Shown: in pieces, positions 11,050 through 18,561 of the stretch
How positions within the stretch are numbered: position 1 is the first letter of the stretch
Layout: every line of letters starts with the position of its first letter
Source: Spiribacter curvatus
GTDB taxonomy: Bacteria > Pseudomonadota > Gammaproteobacteria > Nitrococcales > Nitrococcaceae
Reading direction: 5' to 3'
Assembly (NCBI RefSeq): GCF_000485905.1
Contig: NC_022664.1
Location: 1,364,001-1,428,000 of the forward strand
DNA length: 64,000 bases
Translations under genes and position numbers: made by a program
The notes under the pieces: model-generated
What the model was told of the DNA's origin: nothing
Database searches by the model: none
Seen by the model: only the letters and a program-made list of their open reading frames with translations

Positions 11050-12063
11050 ATGACAGCCAGTATTTCCCCCGACAAGGCACCGCGCCCTGGCGCCAACCAG
11101 CTGCCGGCACGACTCGCCGACCCTGAGCGTCCCATCATCATTGGTGTGGCCGGCGACAGCGGGAGTGGCAAGAGCACCTATACCCAGGGCATCGAATGGC
11201 TGTTGGGGCCAGAGCGCGTCAGTCAGATCAGCCTCGATGGCTACCACGCCGAGGATCGGGCCACGCGACGGATCACGGGACGGACCCCGCTCGATCCCGA
11301 CGCCAACCACCTTGAGCAGGCGGTCAGTCATATCAAGCGCCTGCGCGCCGGTGAGGCGGTCGAGGTGCCTATCTATGACCATGAATCGGGCGCATTCCGC
11401 GCCCCGCGCCTGCATACGCCGACACCGATCGTCGTGGTCGAGGGCCTGCACACGCTCTACCCGGCATTCCGGCCGCTGCTCGACTTCTCCGTCTATGTCG
11501 ATACCGACGCGGCGGTCAAACATGACTGGAAACAGCGCCGCGATACCCGGGAACGGGGGTATGCCCAGTCCGATGCCGCCGCCGAGATTGAGCGTCGGGC
11601 GAATCAGTACGAGCAGTGGATCGCCCGCCAGCAGGATGTCGCTGATGTCATCCTGCGCATTCATCCGAGCGAACTGAGTCGCCTGGCTGTGGGCCAGCTC
11701 AGCGCCGAGATGCCCGAAACCTGCTATCACCTGGAGATGATCGTGACGCCGCGCGACGACGATCAGCAATCGCTGTTCCTGCCGGTGGACCTGAGTAACA
11801 TGACCCGTCAGGAGGCGATGCCATTCATGCTCGCCACGGTGCCCAGTCAGTTCCGCGGTGAGGCCGTCAACGTGCTGCACGTTGACGGCTATATGGCCCC
11901 CACGGCGCTCGAGACCCTGGAGTACGCCATTGCCGCCTTTGTCGGTCTGGATGCCCCAGCGGGTGACCCCGGCAGTGACAGGCCCCAGCCGGCCACGGTC
12001 CGCTTCGCCCAAATGCTGGTGGCCTGGCCCATCCTCAATCGCATCGTCGCGCTGAGCAGCTAA
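11050..12063 (+). CDS. Phosphoribulokinase-family kinase
   Basis: A 337-residue P-loop kinase of the phosphoribulokinase/uridine kinase family. Walker A is GVAGDSGSGKST (residues about 34-45), followed by SLDGYHAEDR (substrate loop), PIYDHESG, VVEGLHTLYP and LLDFSVYVDTD...KHDWKQRRDTRERGY. These blocks follow true phosphoribulokinases of the longer form II type more closely than uridine kinases. Phosphoribulokinase makes ribulose 1,5-bisphosphate from ribulose 5-phosphate. No RuBisCO or other Calvin cycle gene lies in the window, so the product's fate is open. The last four bases overlap the convergent patatin gene. Confidence 0.78.
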   Translation: MTASISPDKAPRPGANQLPARLADPERPIIIGVAGDSGSGKSTYTQGIEWLLGPERVSQISLDGYHAEDRATRRITGRTPLDPDANHLEQAVSHIKRLRAGEAVEVPIYDHESGAFRAPRLHTPTPIVVVEGLHTLYPAFRPLLDFSVYVDTDAAVKHDWKQRRDTRERGYAQSDAAAEIERRANQYEQWIARQQDVADVILRIHPSELSRLAVGQLSAEMPETCYHLEMIVTPRDDDQQSLFLPVDLSNMTRQEAMPFMLATVPSQFRGEAVNVLHVDGYMAPTALETLEYAIAAFVGLDAPAGDPGSDRPQPATVRFAQMLVAWPILNRIVALSS

Positions 12064-13028
12064 TCCCTGAGAAAGGTGTCGATCGCTGGCTGCAGGCGGT
12101 CGACCGCCGCCGCTCCCTCGGAAATCGCCTCTTCACCGCGGTGCAGCTCGAGCAGGTCGATATGAGCGAGGTCCGGCGTAACGATCAGATCGGGCGGATC
12201 ACCGGCCATGCGACTGCGGGTGATCCGATCCTGCATGACATTGATCGAGGTGGCGATCACATCGAACACACCCGGCGCCGAGTCCGCACCACCGCTCTCG
12301 AACTGGGCCTGGAGTGTCTCGGCGCCGTCCCGCAACCCGCCCGTCAGCCGTCGCCACCAATCACTGGCGGTGGCCGCCTCCGCCCCGTGGGCTGGAGCGG
12401 GATCACTCGAATGGATATCGGTCTGACGCAGCGGAGACTGGATACGACGCCCGACCAGTCCCCCACTGAGATTCACGGCAATGACACGATCCGCGCCCAT
12501 GGCGTGGCAGAGTGAGACGGGTACCGGGTTGACCAGACCGCCATCGACCAGCCACTCACCCTCCACCTGAACGGGTGTGAACAGACCGGGTAGCGCCATT
12601 GACGCCCGCACCGCGGTCGCCAGATCACCCTCACGCAACCACCGCTCCTGGCCGCTGTAGAGGTCGGTGGCGACGACACCGAGCGGACAGCCGAGCTCGT
12701 TGAAATCCGCTACACCCAGTGTCTCGTTGAGCTGCGCCATCAATCGGCGACCCTGGACGAAGCCCCCGTTACCCAGCGCGAAGTCGATATAGCTGAAAAC
12801 ATCTCGACGCTTGAGCGATCTGACCCAGTCCTCGAAGGCATCGATCCGAGCGCTGCCGAACATGGCGCCAACGATGGCCCCTACCGATGTCCCGGCAATG
12901 ATGTCCGGCTCGATTCCCTGGCGCTGCAGCGCCCTGATAACGCCAATATGCGCCCAACCGCGGGCGGCACCGCCACCGAGGGCCAGGCCAATGCTCGAGC
13001 GTCTGGCCGCGTGCGACGGCTCAGTCAT
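12060..13028 (-). CDS. Patatin-like phospholipase (RssA/NTE type)
   Basis: A 322-residue soluble esterase of the patatin family. It has the glycine-rich oxyanion loop GGGAARGWAHIG (about 18-29), the nucleophile motif GTSVG (Ser near 47) and the catalytic Asp in DGG (DGGLVNPVP, near 167), so the Ser-Asp dyad is intact. Such proteins hydrolyse phospholipids or lysophospholipids; the exact substrate is unknown. The start overlaps the yceI-like stop by 8 bases, and the gene is the last of a minus-strand run with the CDP-alcohol transferase and the YceI protein. Confidence 0.87.
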   Translation of the reverse strand: MTEPSHAARRSSIGLALGGGAARGWAHIGVIRALQRQGIEPDIIAGTSVGAIVGAMFGSARIDAFEDWVRSLKRRDVFSYIDFALGNGGFVQGRRLMAQLNETLGVADFNELGCPLGVVATDLYSGQERWLREGDLATAVRASMALPGLFTPVQVEGEWLVDGGLVNPVPVSLCHAMGADRVIAVNLSGGLVGRRIQSPLRQTDIHSSDPAPAHGAEAATASDWWRRLTGGLRDGAETLQAQFESGGADSAPGVFDVIATSINVMQDRITRSRMAGDPPDLIVTPDLAHIDLLELHRGEEAISEGAAAVDRLQPAIDTFLRD

Positions 13029-13614
13029 CCTGCCGGACCGCCTCGAACTCGACGATCAGCTCGATGGCGTCGCTGACCAGATCCCCCTGCAGCGCATAAT
13101 CCATGCCGAATTCACTACGCTGGATCGTTCCCCGTGCGGACCCGCCCAGGGTATCGGCACCGCCAATCGGGTGATCACCACGGCGGTTGAGAGTGAGATC
13201 AAGCTCGATGGCGCGAGTGACACCCAGCAGGGTGAGATCACCGCTCAGCACCCCCTGACGGTCATCGACGGGCTCATAGCCGCTCGCCTCGAAGGCAATG
13301 ACCGGGTGGGCATCGACCGCAAGGAAATCGCCACCCCGCAGATGGCCATCGCGTTCATCATGACCGGTGAAGACCGTCTCCGCCGCGACCTCGACACGCC
13401 CGGACACCAACGTCTGCGTCTGCGCATCATAGACGAAGCCACCGGAGACGTCGGTGAACTGACCCAGCACATCGGCGAACCGGGCATGCCCGGCCAGAAA
13501 GCCGACGCTGACGTGGCTCTCGTCGATGCGAAAACGCTCCGGCTCTGCCCGGACGACGGTCGTCACAACCAGGCAGAGCGCAAGCAGGGTTGATTGCCAT
13601 AGATATCGAGCCAT
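13021..13614 (-). CDS. YceI family periplasmic protein
   Basis: A 197-residue secreted protein with an N-terminal signal peptide (MARYLWQ then a hydrophobic stretch to about residue 22, cleaved near VRA). The body is a YceI lipocalin-like beta barrel: FRIDESHVSVGFLAGH, a G-x-F-D-V type core, GDLTLLGVTRAIELDL and the closing FGMDY. YceI proteins bind polyisoprenoids or similar lipids. ATG 13614 is chosen for GAGGAG seven bases upstream and because the signal peptide begins there. It sits between a phospholipid synthesis enzyme and a phospholipase, suggesting a lipid-related role. Confidence 0.88.
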   Translation of the reverse strand: MARYLWQSTLLALCLVVTTVVRAEPERFRIDESHVSVGFLAGHARFADVLGQFTDVSGGFVYDAQTQTLVSGRVEVAAETVFTGHDERDGHLRGGDFLAVDAHPVIAFEASGYEPVDDRQGVLSGDLTLLGVTRAIELDLTLNRRGDHPIGGADTLGGSARGTIQRSEFGMDYALQGDLVSDAIELIVEFEAVRQDD

Positions 13615-13625
13615 GACCCATCTCC

Positions 13626-14342
13626 TCAGTGGTCGGGCAACCGCCATAAAGCGATGATATCCACTATAAATGAATAGCTGAGCAGTACCAGCAGGGCAGC
13701 GGCCAGAGGCGGCACCCACAACGCCGGAAACCCGGGGGCCAGGAAAACCGCCAGGCTGATCGCCTGAATCCCACAGACGATACGCCGTCGCTGGGACGCG
13801 GGCAGTGGCTGGCGCAGCGACGGGCGCCAGCGGCCGGCGAGGATGAAGCCGTAGCGCCAGGCGCCGATCGCCAGCACCCAGACGCCGGCGAGGCCGAGCT
13901 GGAAGATCCACAGCGTGAGCACCAGCAATAGCACCGCGTCCAGCTCCATATCGAAGCGGGCACCCGCCGCCGTCGCACAATCGAGTCGGCGCGCAACCCA
14001 TCCATCAAGGGCATCCAGCAGGACCGCCGTTATACCCAGCGCGAACGGCAGTGCTGGCTCGGCCGGCAGCGCCCCGGCCGAGGGCAGCAGCCCAATCAGC
14101 AGCATGACCAGCAGACCGCGCCCCATGGTCACCCGATCAGCCGGGGTCAGGGGGCGGTTACCACGCTGGCGCCAGACCATCAGTGCCATCGCGGCATAGG
14201 CCACCAGGGCAAGAACCATGACGCCCGCTGGCAGATCGAGCACCCGTTGCAGGCCACCCGCGGCCGCTGCCAGCACAATGGCGGCGACAAGGAAATCAGG
14301 GAGAATCTGTAACGGCGACTCGTCGGTCTCAGGGGGAACCAA
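13626..14342 (-). CDS. CDP-alcohol phosphatidyltransferase family membrane protein
   Basis: An integral membrane enzyme with about six hydrophobic segments and the complete CDP-alcohol phosphotransferase signature: D-x2-DG-x2-AR-x8-G-x3-D-x3-D, running from LDALDGWVARR to FDMELD (near residues 120-145). Relatives join a CDP-linked lipid to an alcohol, making phosphatidylglycerophosphate, phosphatidylserine or similar. The acceptor cannot be told here. I chose TTG 14342 because GGAG lies seven bases upstream; an ATG at 14522 would run through the divergent dehydrogenase start and code for an uncharacteristic, arginine-rich segment. It heads the operon with the YceI-like and patatin genes. Confidence 0.82.
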   Translation of the reverse strand: MVPPETDESPLQILPDFLVAAIVLAAAAGGLQRVLDLPAGVMVLALVAYAAMALMVWRQRGNRPLTPADRVTMGRGLLVMLLIGLLPSAGALPAEPALPFALGITAVLLDALDGWVARRLDCATAAGARFDMELDAVLLLVLTLWIFQLGLAGVWVLAIGAWRYGFILAGRWRPSLRQPLPASQRRRIVCGIQAISLAVFLAPGFPALWVPPLAAALLVLLSYSFIVDIIALWRLPDH

Positions 14343-14402
14343 TGCTACGCTCCGGCTATCCGATCGGTTTCTCCGAATTCTAGCAGCACAGGGGACAATC
14401 AC

Positions 14403-15380
14403 GTGGTGACGGACGGGCAGAGCAGCTGGGCTTTCTGGATCACGCATCCAGGCGTAGGCGCCCTTCGGGCAGAAACGGTCAGCCAGCCCCAGGCGGGGGA
14501 GCTCGGCATCCGCACGCTCCACTCCGGGATCAGCCGCGGCACCGAATCGCTGGTCTGGCAGGGGCGGATCCCCGAGAGTCAGTACGAGCGGATGCGCGCG
14601 CCGTTTCAGGCGGGCTCATTCCCGGCGCCGGTCAAATACGGCTACGCCAGCGTCGGCGTCGTCGAGGCCGGACCCGATGCGTGGCAGGGGCAGACCGTAT
14701 TCTGTCTCTATCCCCACCAGAGCCGCTACACGGTGCCGGCGGCCGCCGTCCAGCCACTGCCCACAGGACTGCCAGCGGAACGCGCCATTCTCGCCGCCAA
14801 TACCGAGACTGCGCTGAATATCTGCTGGGATGCCGCCCCGCGGGCCGGCGAGCGAATCAGCGTGATCGGTGCGGGCGTCGTCGGTGCGCTGACAGCCGCC
14901 CTGTGCGCGGAAATGCCAGGTACCGAGGTGGAGTTGGTGGATATCAACCCGGCCCGTCGCACCCTCGCCGATCCGCTGGGGGTCGATTTCGCCCACCCGG
15001 ACGGCGCCCGCCGCGGCAACGACCGGGTCATCCACGCCAGCGGCAGCGAGGACGGTCTGGCCCTTGCGCTGGGAGTCGCCGCCGATGAGGCCACCCTGGT
15101 CGAGGCGAGTTGGTTTGGCGATCGCCATCCCCGCGTCCCGCTGGGCGAGGCCTTCCACTCCGGCCGCCTGACGCTGCGGGGCAGCCAGGTGGGACAGATC
15201 CCGCCCGCCATGCGAGCGCGCTGGACCTACGCCCGGCGCCTGGGCAAGGCGCTGGCGTTGCTCGCCGGGCATCCCCAATGGGACTGCCTGATCGATGGCG
15301 AAACAGCCTTCGACCAACTCCCCGAGGCGATGGCCGACATCGTCAACGGCTCGGGGCTCTGTCATCGCGTTAACTACTGA
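14403..15380 (+). CDS. BchC-like zinc-independent MDR dehydrogenase
   Basis: A 325-residue oxidoreductase of the medium-chain dehydrogenase fold. The N-terminal GroES-like part has LHSGISRGTESLVW and KYGYASVGVV; the Rossmann part has IGAGVVG (near 155) and a diagnostic acidic end VELVDIN. The usual catalytic-zinc cysteine is replaced by the Ser of GISRGTE, the pattern of bacteriochlorophyllide dehydrogenase BchC and relatives. No photosynthesis genes are nearby, so a different substrate is likely. It heads the plus-strand cluster with the pterin-synthase-like, glycosyltransferase and methyltransferase genes. The start is one of two consecutive GTG codons, with GGGG upstream. Confidence 0.8.
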   Translation: MVTDGQSSWAFWITHPGVGALRAETVSQPQAGELGIRTLHSGISRGTESLVWQGRIPESQYERMRAPFQAGSFPAPVKYGYASVGVVEAGPDAWQGQTVFCLYPHQSRYTVPAAAVQPLPTGLPAERAILAANTETALNICWDAAPRAGERISVIGAGVVGALTAALCAEMPGTEVELVDINPARRTLADPLGVDFAHPDGARRGNDRVIHASGSEDGLALALGVAADEATLVEASWFGDRHPRVPLGEAFHSGRLTLRGSQVGQIPPAMRARWTYARRLGKALALLAGHPQWDCLIDGETAFDQLPEAMADIVNGSGLCHRVNY

Positions 15381-15389
15381 GGAGTCAGC

Positions 15390-15794
15390 ATGTACAGCGT
15401 CAACGTCCGCGACCACTTCATGATCGCGCACAGCTTCCAGGGTGAGACATTCGGGCCCGCGCAGGCCCTTCACGGCGCCACCTACGTCACCGACGCAACG
15501 TTCTTCCGCGATCGGCTCGACGCCGATAATGTGGTGGTCGACATTGCCCGCGCCACGGACGTCCTGCACCGGATACTGGGCCGCTATAACCTGACCAATC
15601 TCGACACCCTTCCGGCGTTCGAGGGCGTGAACACCACCACCGAGCATCTCGCCCGACACATTGCCGATACGCTCGCCGGCGCCATTCATGACGGTGAGCT
15701 CGGCGAGACGGCGCGCACGCTGGACCGGATCCGCATTACGCTGCATGAATCGCATATCGCCTCGGCGGCCTACGAGCGTCCGCTGCAGCCGTGA
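15390..15794 (+). CDS. 6-pyruvoyltetrahydropterin synthase-like protein, atypical active site
   Basis: A 134-residue protein with the tunnelling fold of 6-pyruvoyltetrahydropterin / 6-carboxytetrahydropterin synthases (PTPS/QueD). FMIAHSF supplies the first zinc His (H14), NTTTEHLARHIA and LHESHIASAAYE match the pterin-binding half, with the anchoring Glu kept. The HGH zinc pair reads HGA (H28, A30), and the position of the catalytic Cys four residues before H28 is Ala. The Asp-His dyad of QueD is also not apparent in GRYNLTNLD. It may therefore not perform standard PTPS or QueD chemistry. GAGGAG precedes the ATG. It is coupled to the next gene through a GTGA overlap. Confidence 0.83.
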   Translation: MYSVNVRDHFMIAHSFQGETFGPAQALHGATYVTDATFFRDRLDADNVVVDIARATDVLHRILGRYNLTNLDTLPAFEGVNTTTEHLARHIADTLAGAIHDGELGETARTLDRIRITLHESHIASAAYERPLQP

Positions 15795-16867
15795 GCGACT
15801 GCCACTTCCTGGTACCCGGCGCGCTGGCGCGACCCACCGGCGGCAGCCGTTACGACCGGACCATCATCGCCGGGCTGCGCGCGGCGGGACGCTCGGTGTG
15901 GGTGGATGAGCTGCCCGGCCGGTACCCCGACGCCGATGCGACCGCCCGCCAGGCCGTGGCCACCGCGCTGTCAAGGCTCCCGTCGGGGCAGCGGGTCATC
16001 GTCGATGGCTTGGTGCTGGGGGGGCTTGAGCGCGTATTCGCCAGGCACGCCGGGCGGCTCCGCGTTGATGCATTGATCCACCACCCGATTGCCGATGAGA
16101 CCGGCATCGAGGCCGATCGCGCGCGGCAGTGGATCACCGACGAAGCCCGGGCGATCGCCCTGGCTGAGCGGGTCATCACCACCAGCGCATTCACCGCGCA
16201 ACGCCTCAGCGCACTCGGTATCCATGACGGTGGCGTTCACGTTGTGCCGCCGGGCTGCACACCCCGCCCCCTCGCCGCTGGTTCGCCCGGTGACACCCCC
16301 ACGCTGCTCTGCGTCGCCTCACTGACCCCACGCAAGGCGCAGCATCACCTGCTCAATGCCCTCTCCCGGCTCGTCGACCGACCATGGCATTGCCGACTGG
16401 TGGGCACGACCGATCTCAATCCGGATTATGCCGCGGCGATTGCTGCACAACGCGATCGGCTGGGCCTTGCCGATCGCGTCGAGCTCTGCGGCGCCATCGA
16501 TCACCAACAGCTCGACGCGGCCTATCGGGCGGCCGATCTGTTCATCCTGCCCTCGGTCTACGAGGGCTTCGGGATGGTGATCAGTGAGGCGGTCGCCTAC
16601 GGTCTGCCCATCGTCACCACCACTGGGGGAGCGCTGGCTACCACCCTCCCGCCGGGCGCGGGTATCGCCGTTCCACCGGATGACGTCGAGGCACTCACCA
16701 CCGAGCTGGCGGAGCTGCTCGATCGTCCCGAACGGCGGCAGGGGCTGGCCCGCGGCGCTCGACATGCTCGCAATCAGCTCAACGACTGGGATCAGAGCAT
16801 CGCCGATTTCATCGATATCCTGGAGGAGGATCCACCATGCCCGAGCGATTCCCGGCCAGCTGGCTGA
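15791..16867 (+). CDS. Glycosyltransferase family 4 (GT-B)
   Basis: A 358-residue GT-B glycosyltransferase. The C-terminal donor domain shows VHVVPPGC, LLCVASLTPRKAQHHLL and the E-x7-E motif in LFILPSVYEGFGMVISEA (near 250-270), followed by the nucleotide-sugar pocket GLPIVTTTGGA. This is typical of retaining GT4 enzymes using NDP or GDP sugars. No membrane segment is visible, so it acts in the cytoplasm or at the membrane surface. The GTG start overlaps the pterin-synthase-like stop, and its last 31 bases overlap the methyltransferase start. Its place between these genes suggests it glycosylates the cluster's product. Confidence 0.87.
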   Translation: MSDCHFLVPGALARPTGGSRYDRTIIAGLRAAGRSVWVDELPGRYPDADATARQAVATALSRLPSGQRVIVDGLVLGGLERVFARHAGRLRVDALIHHPIADETGIEADRARQWITDEARAIALAERVITTSAFTAQRLSALGIHDGGVHVVPPGCTPRPLAAGSPGDTPTLLCVASLTPRKAQHHLLNALSRLVDRPWHCRLVGTTDLNPDYAAAIAAQRDRLGLADRVELCGAIDHQQLDAAYRAADLFILPSVYEGFGMVISEAVAYGLPIVTTTGGALATTLPPGAGIAVPPDDVEALTTELAELLDRPERRQGLARGARHARNQLNDWDQSIADFIDILEEDPPCPSDSRPAG

Positions 16868-17692
16868 CGCTCCGCGAGCCGGCCGATCATGCGGCTCCCC
16901 CCCCCCGCCCCGGAGCCGGCCGATCATGCGGCTCGCGCCGACGATCTCGCCGAGATCCTCGCCGCATTCCTGCCGACGGATCGGTCTGTCACCATCGCCG
17001 ATCTCGGCGCGGGGGCCGGCAGCAATCTCCGCTACCTTGCCCCGCGACTGCCACAGCGCCAGCAGTGGACACTCATCGACCATGACACCGAGCTGCTCGA
17101 ACGTGCCGTGGCGGCCGCCCCCACTGATGCAAGCGCCAGTGACACGCGCGTCCTTGCCCGTGCCCATCCAGCGGAGCTGGCCGGTTTCCCCGACTGTCTG
17201 CCGGAGACACCGGATCTGCTCACCGCCTCGGCCCTGCTGGATCTTGTCTCCGAGGACTGGATGCGGCGGGTCGTGGATATCTGCTGCCAGCGGCGTATAC
17301 CGGCACTGTTCGCCCTGAGCGTGGATGCTCGACTGTCGCTCGCACCCGCCGTATCAGGCGATCAGCTCGTCGAGGCCGCGGTACTCACCCATCAGCGTGG
17401 ATCGAAGGATATGGGACCGGCGCTGGGACCGGACGCCAGCGCCCTCGCGGCCCGACTGTTTGCCGAGCGCGGGGCACAGGTCGACTGTCGCCGGAGTGAC
17501 TGGCGGCTCGGCCCCGAGGAGGCCTCACTCCAGCGACTCCTCATTGAGGGCTGGCACCAGGCCGCCCGCGTGCAGCGCCCCGACGCCACCGAGACCATCG
17601 ATCACTGGCTGAACGAACGGCTGCGGTTGCTCGAGCGAAGCGACATCCGCGTGGGTCATCAGGACCTGCTGGCTATCCCGTGCCGCGACTGA
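16837..17692 (+). CDS. SAM-dependent methyltransferase, frameshifted at a poly-C tract
   Basis: A class I methyltransferase: the downstream frame carries motif I IADLGAGAGSN, then WTLIDHD and LLTASALLDLVS. The natural start is probably ATG 16837, with GGAGGA upstream, giving MPERFPASWLTLREPADHAA. A run of ten C (16897-16906) then throws it out of frame and it stops at 17085. With nine C the frame continues into the methyltransferase domain to 17692 (284 residues). In the present sequence only an internal ATG at 16889, without a good Shine-Dalgarno, opens the domain frame (267 residues). It may be phase variable, mutated or a base-calling error. It lies between the glycosyltransferase and the UPF0104 gene. 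Confidence 0.75.
16876..16934 (+). repeat. 22-bp direct repeat pair enclosing a C10 tract
   Basis: The same 22 bases (starting gagccggccgatcatg) occur at 16876-16897 and 16913-16934, a period of 37 bases, with the ten-C run between. The unit encodes EPADHAA twice. Because 37 is not a multiple of three, the extra copy shifts the frame; loss of one unit, like loss of one C, restores a full methyltransferase reading frame. Confidence 0.9.
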
Positions 17693-18561
17693 TCCGGCTG
17701 CTGATCAGTCTGCTGATCCTTGGCTTCATCGCCGAGCGGTTCGGTGCCGGGGTACTCGAGCAACTCCAGCAGGTGGACGGGCGCTGGCTTGTCGCCGGCC
17801 TCCTGATCACCGTCGCCCAGGTCCTGCTATCGGCCTGGCGATGGCGGTTCACCGCGGCGCAGCTGGCAGTGCCGCTGCGCCCCGGCGTCGCGGTCCGTGA
17901 GTACTACCTGGCGACATTGGTCAATCAGATACTGCCCGGCGGTGTTGTCGGTGATGCCCAGCGTGCCTGGCGTCACAGTCACAATACGCCCCGTCGTGGC
18001 CCCGCATTCCAGGCCGTTGTGATCGAACGCTTCTCGGGGCAGCTGGCGATGGTCGCGCTGGCGCTGGTGGTCTGGGGGTATTGGCGCCCAGGCGGGGCAC
18101 TGGCGTTACCGGACGCCTGGTTCACCGGGGCAGTTGCGCTGATGGGTGCCATCGGCGCCGCATTCGCCGCCTTGGCACTGATCACCGGATGGCGCCCGCA
18201 CTGGCTGATCGACTGGTGGCAGGCACTGCGCTGCGCACTGCTGGCGCCGCGTGTTCTGCCCATTCAGCTGATCGCCTCCATCCTGGTGGCGGCCAGTTAT
18301 ATTGGTGTCTACGCAACCTGTGTGCTGTCACTGGCGCCGGAGTCGTCGCCCGCGACCTGGTTGCCGCTGATCCCGCTGGTGCTGTTTGCGATGTTGATCC
18401 CGGCGAGTATCGCCGGCTGGGGATTACGGGAGGGCGCTGCAGCCGTCCTCTGGCCACTCGCCGGCCTTCCGGCGGCGGAAGGTGTCAGTGCTGCCGTTCT
18501 CTACGGGGCCTTGTCACTGGTCGCGAGTACACCCGGCCTGATCGCCGTCATGCGCCATTGA
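17680..18561 (+). CDS. UPF0104 / lysylphosphatidylglycerol synthase-type membrane protein
   Basis: A 293-residue integral membrane protein with about seven or eight hydrophobic segments spread over the whole chain. The family motifs are visible: LISLLILGFIAERF at the start, YYLATLVNQILPGGVVGDAQRA (near 68-90) and VIERFSGQLAMVAL (near 110). It matches the flippase-like transmembrane half of MprF without the synthase domain. Such proteins are thought to move lipids or lipid-linked molecules across the membrane. The start is GTG 17680, overlapping the methyltransferase stop by 13 bases; the last 14 bases overlap the convergent RibD-like gene. It may export or flip the cluster product. Confidence 0.83.
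   Translation: MPRLIRLLISLLILGFIAERFGAGVLEQLQQVDGRWLVAGLLITVAQVLLSAWRWRFTAAQLAVPLRPGVAVREYYLATLVNQILPGGVVGDAQRAWRHSHNTPRRGPAFQAVVIERFSGQLAMVALALVVWGYWRPGGALALPDAWFTGAVALMGAIGAAFAALALITGWRPHWLIDWWQALRCALLAPRVLPIQLIASILVAASYIGVYATCVLSLAPESSPATWLPLIPLVLFAMLIPASIAGWGLREGAAAVLWPLAGLPAAEGVSAAVLYGALSLVASTPGLIAVMRH

Noticed and set aside
14343-14522. N-terminal extension of the CDP-alcohol transferase to an ATG at 14522
   Set aside because: It overlaps the divergent dehydrogenase start, encodes an uncharacteristic polar arginine-rich stretch, and a TTG with GGAG upstream fits better.
14403-15794. A photosynthesis gene cluster, because of the BchC-like protein
   Set aside because: No other pigment, reaction centre or carotenoid gene is present in the window.
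15390-15794. Queuosine synthesis gene queD
   Set aside because: Active-site residues of QueD are missing and no other queuosine gene is near.
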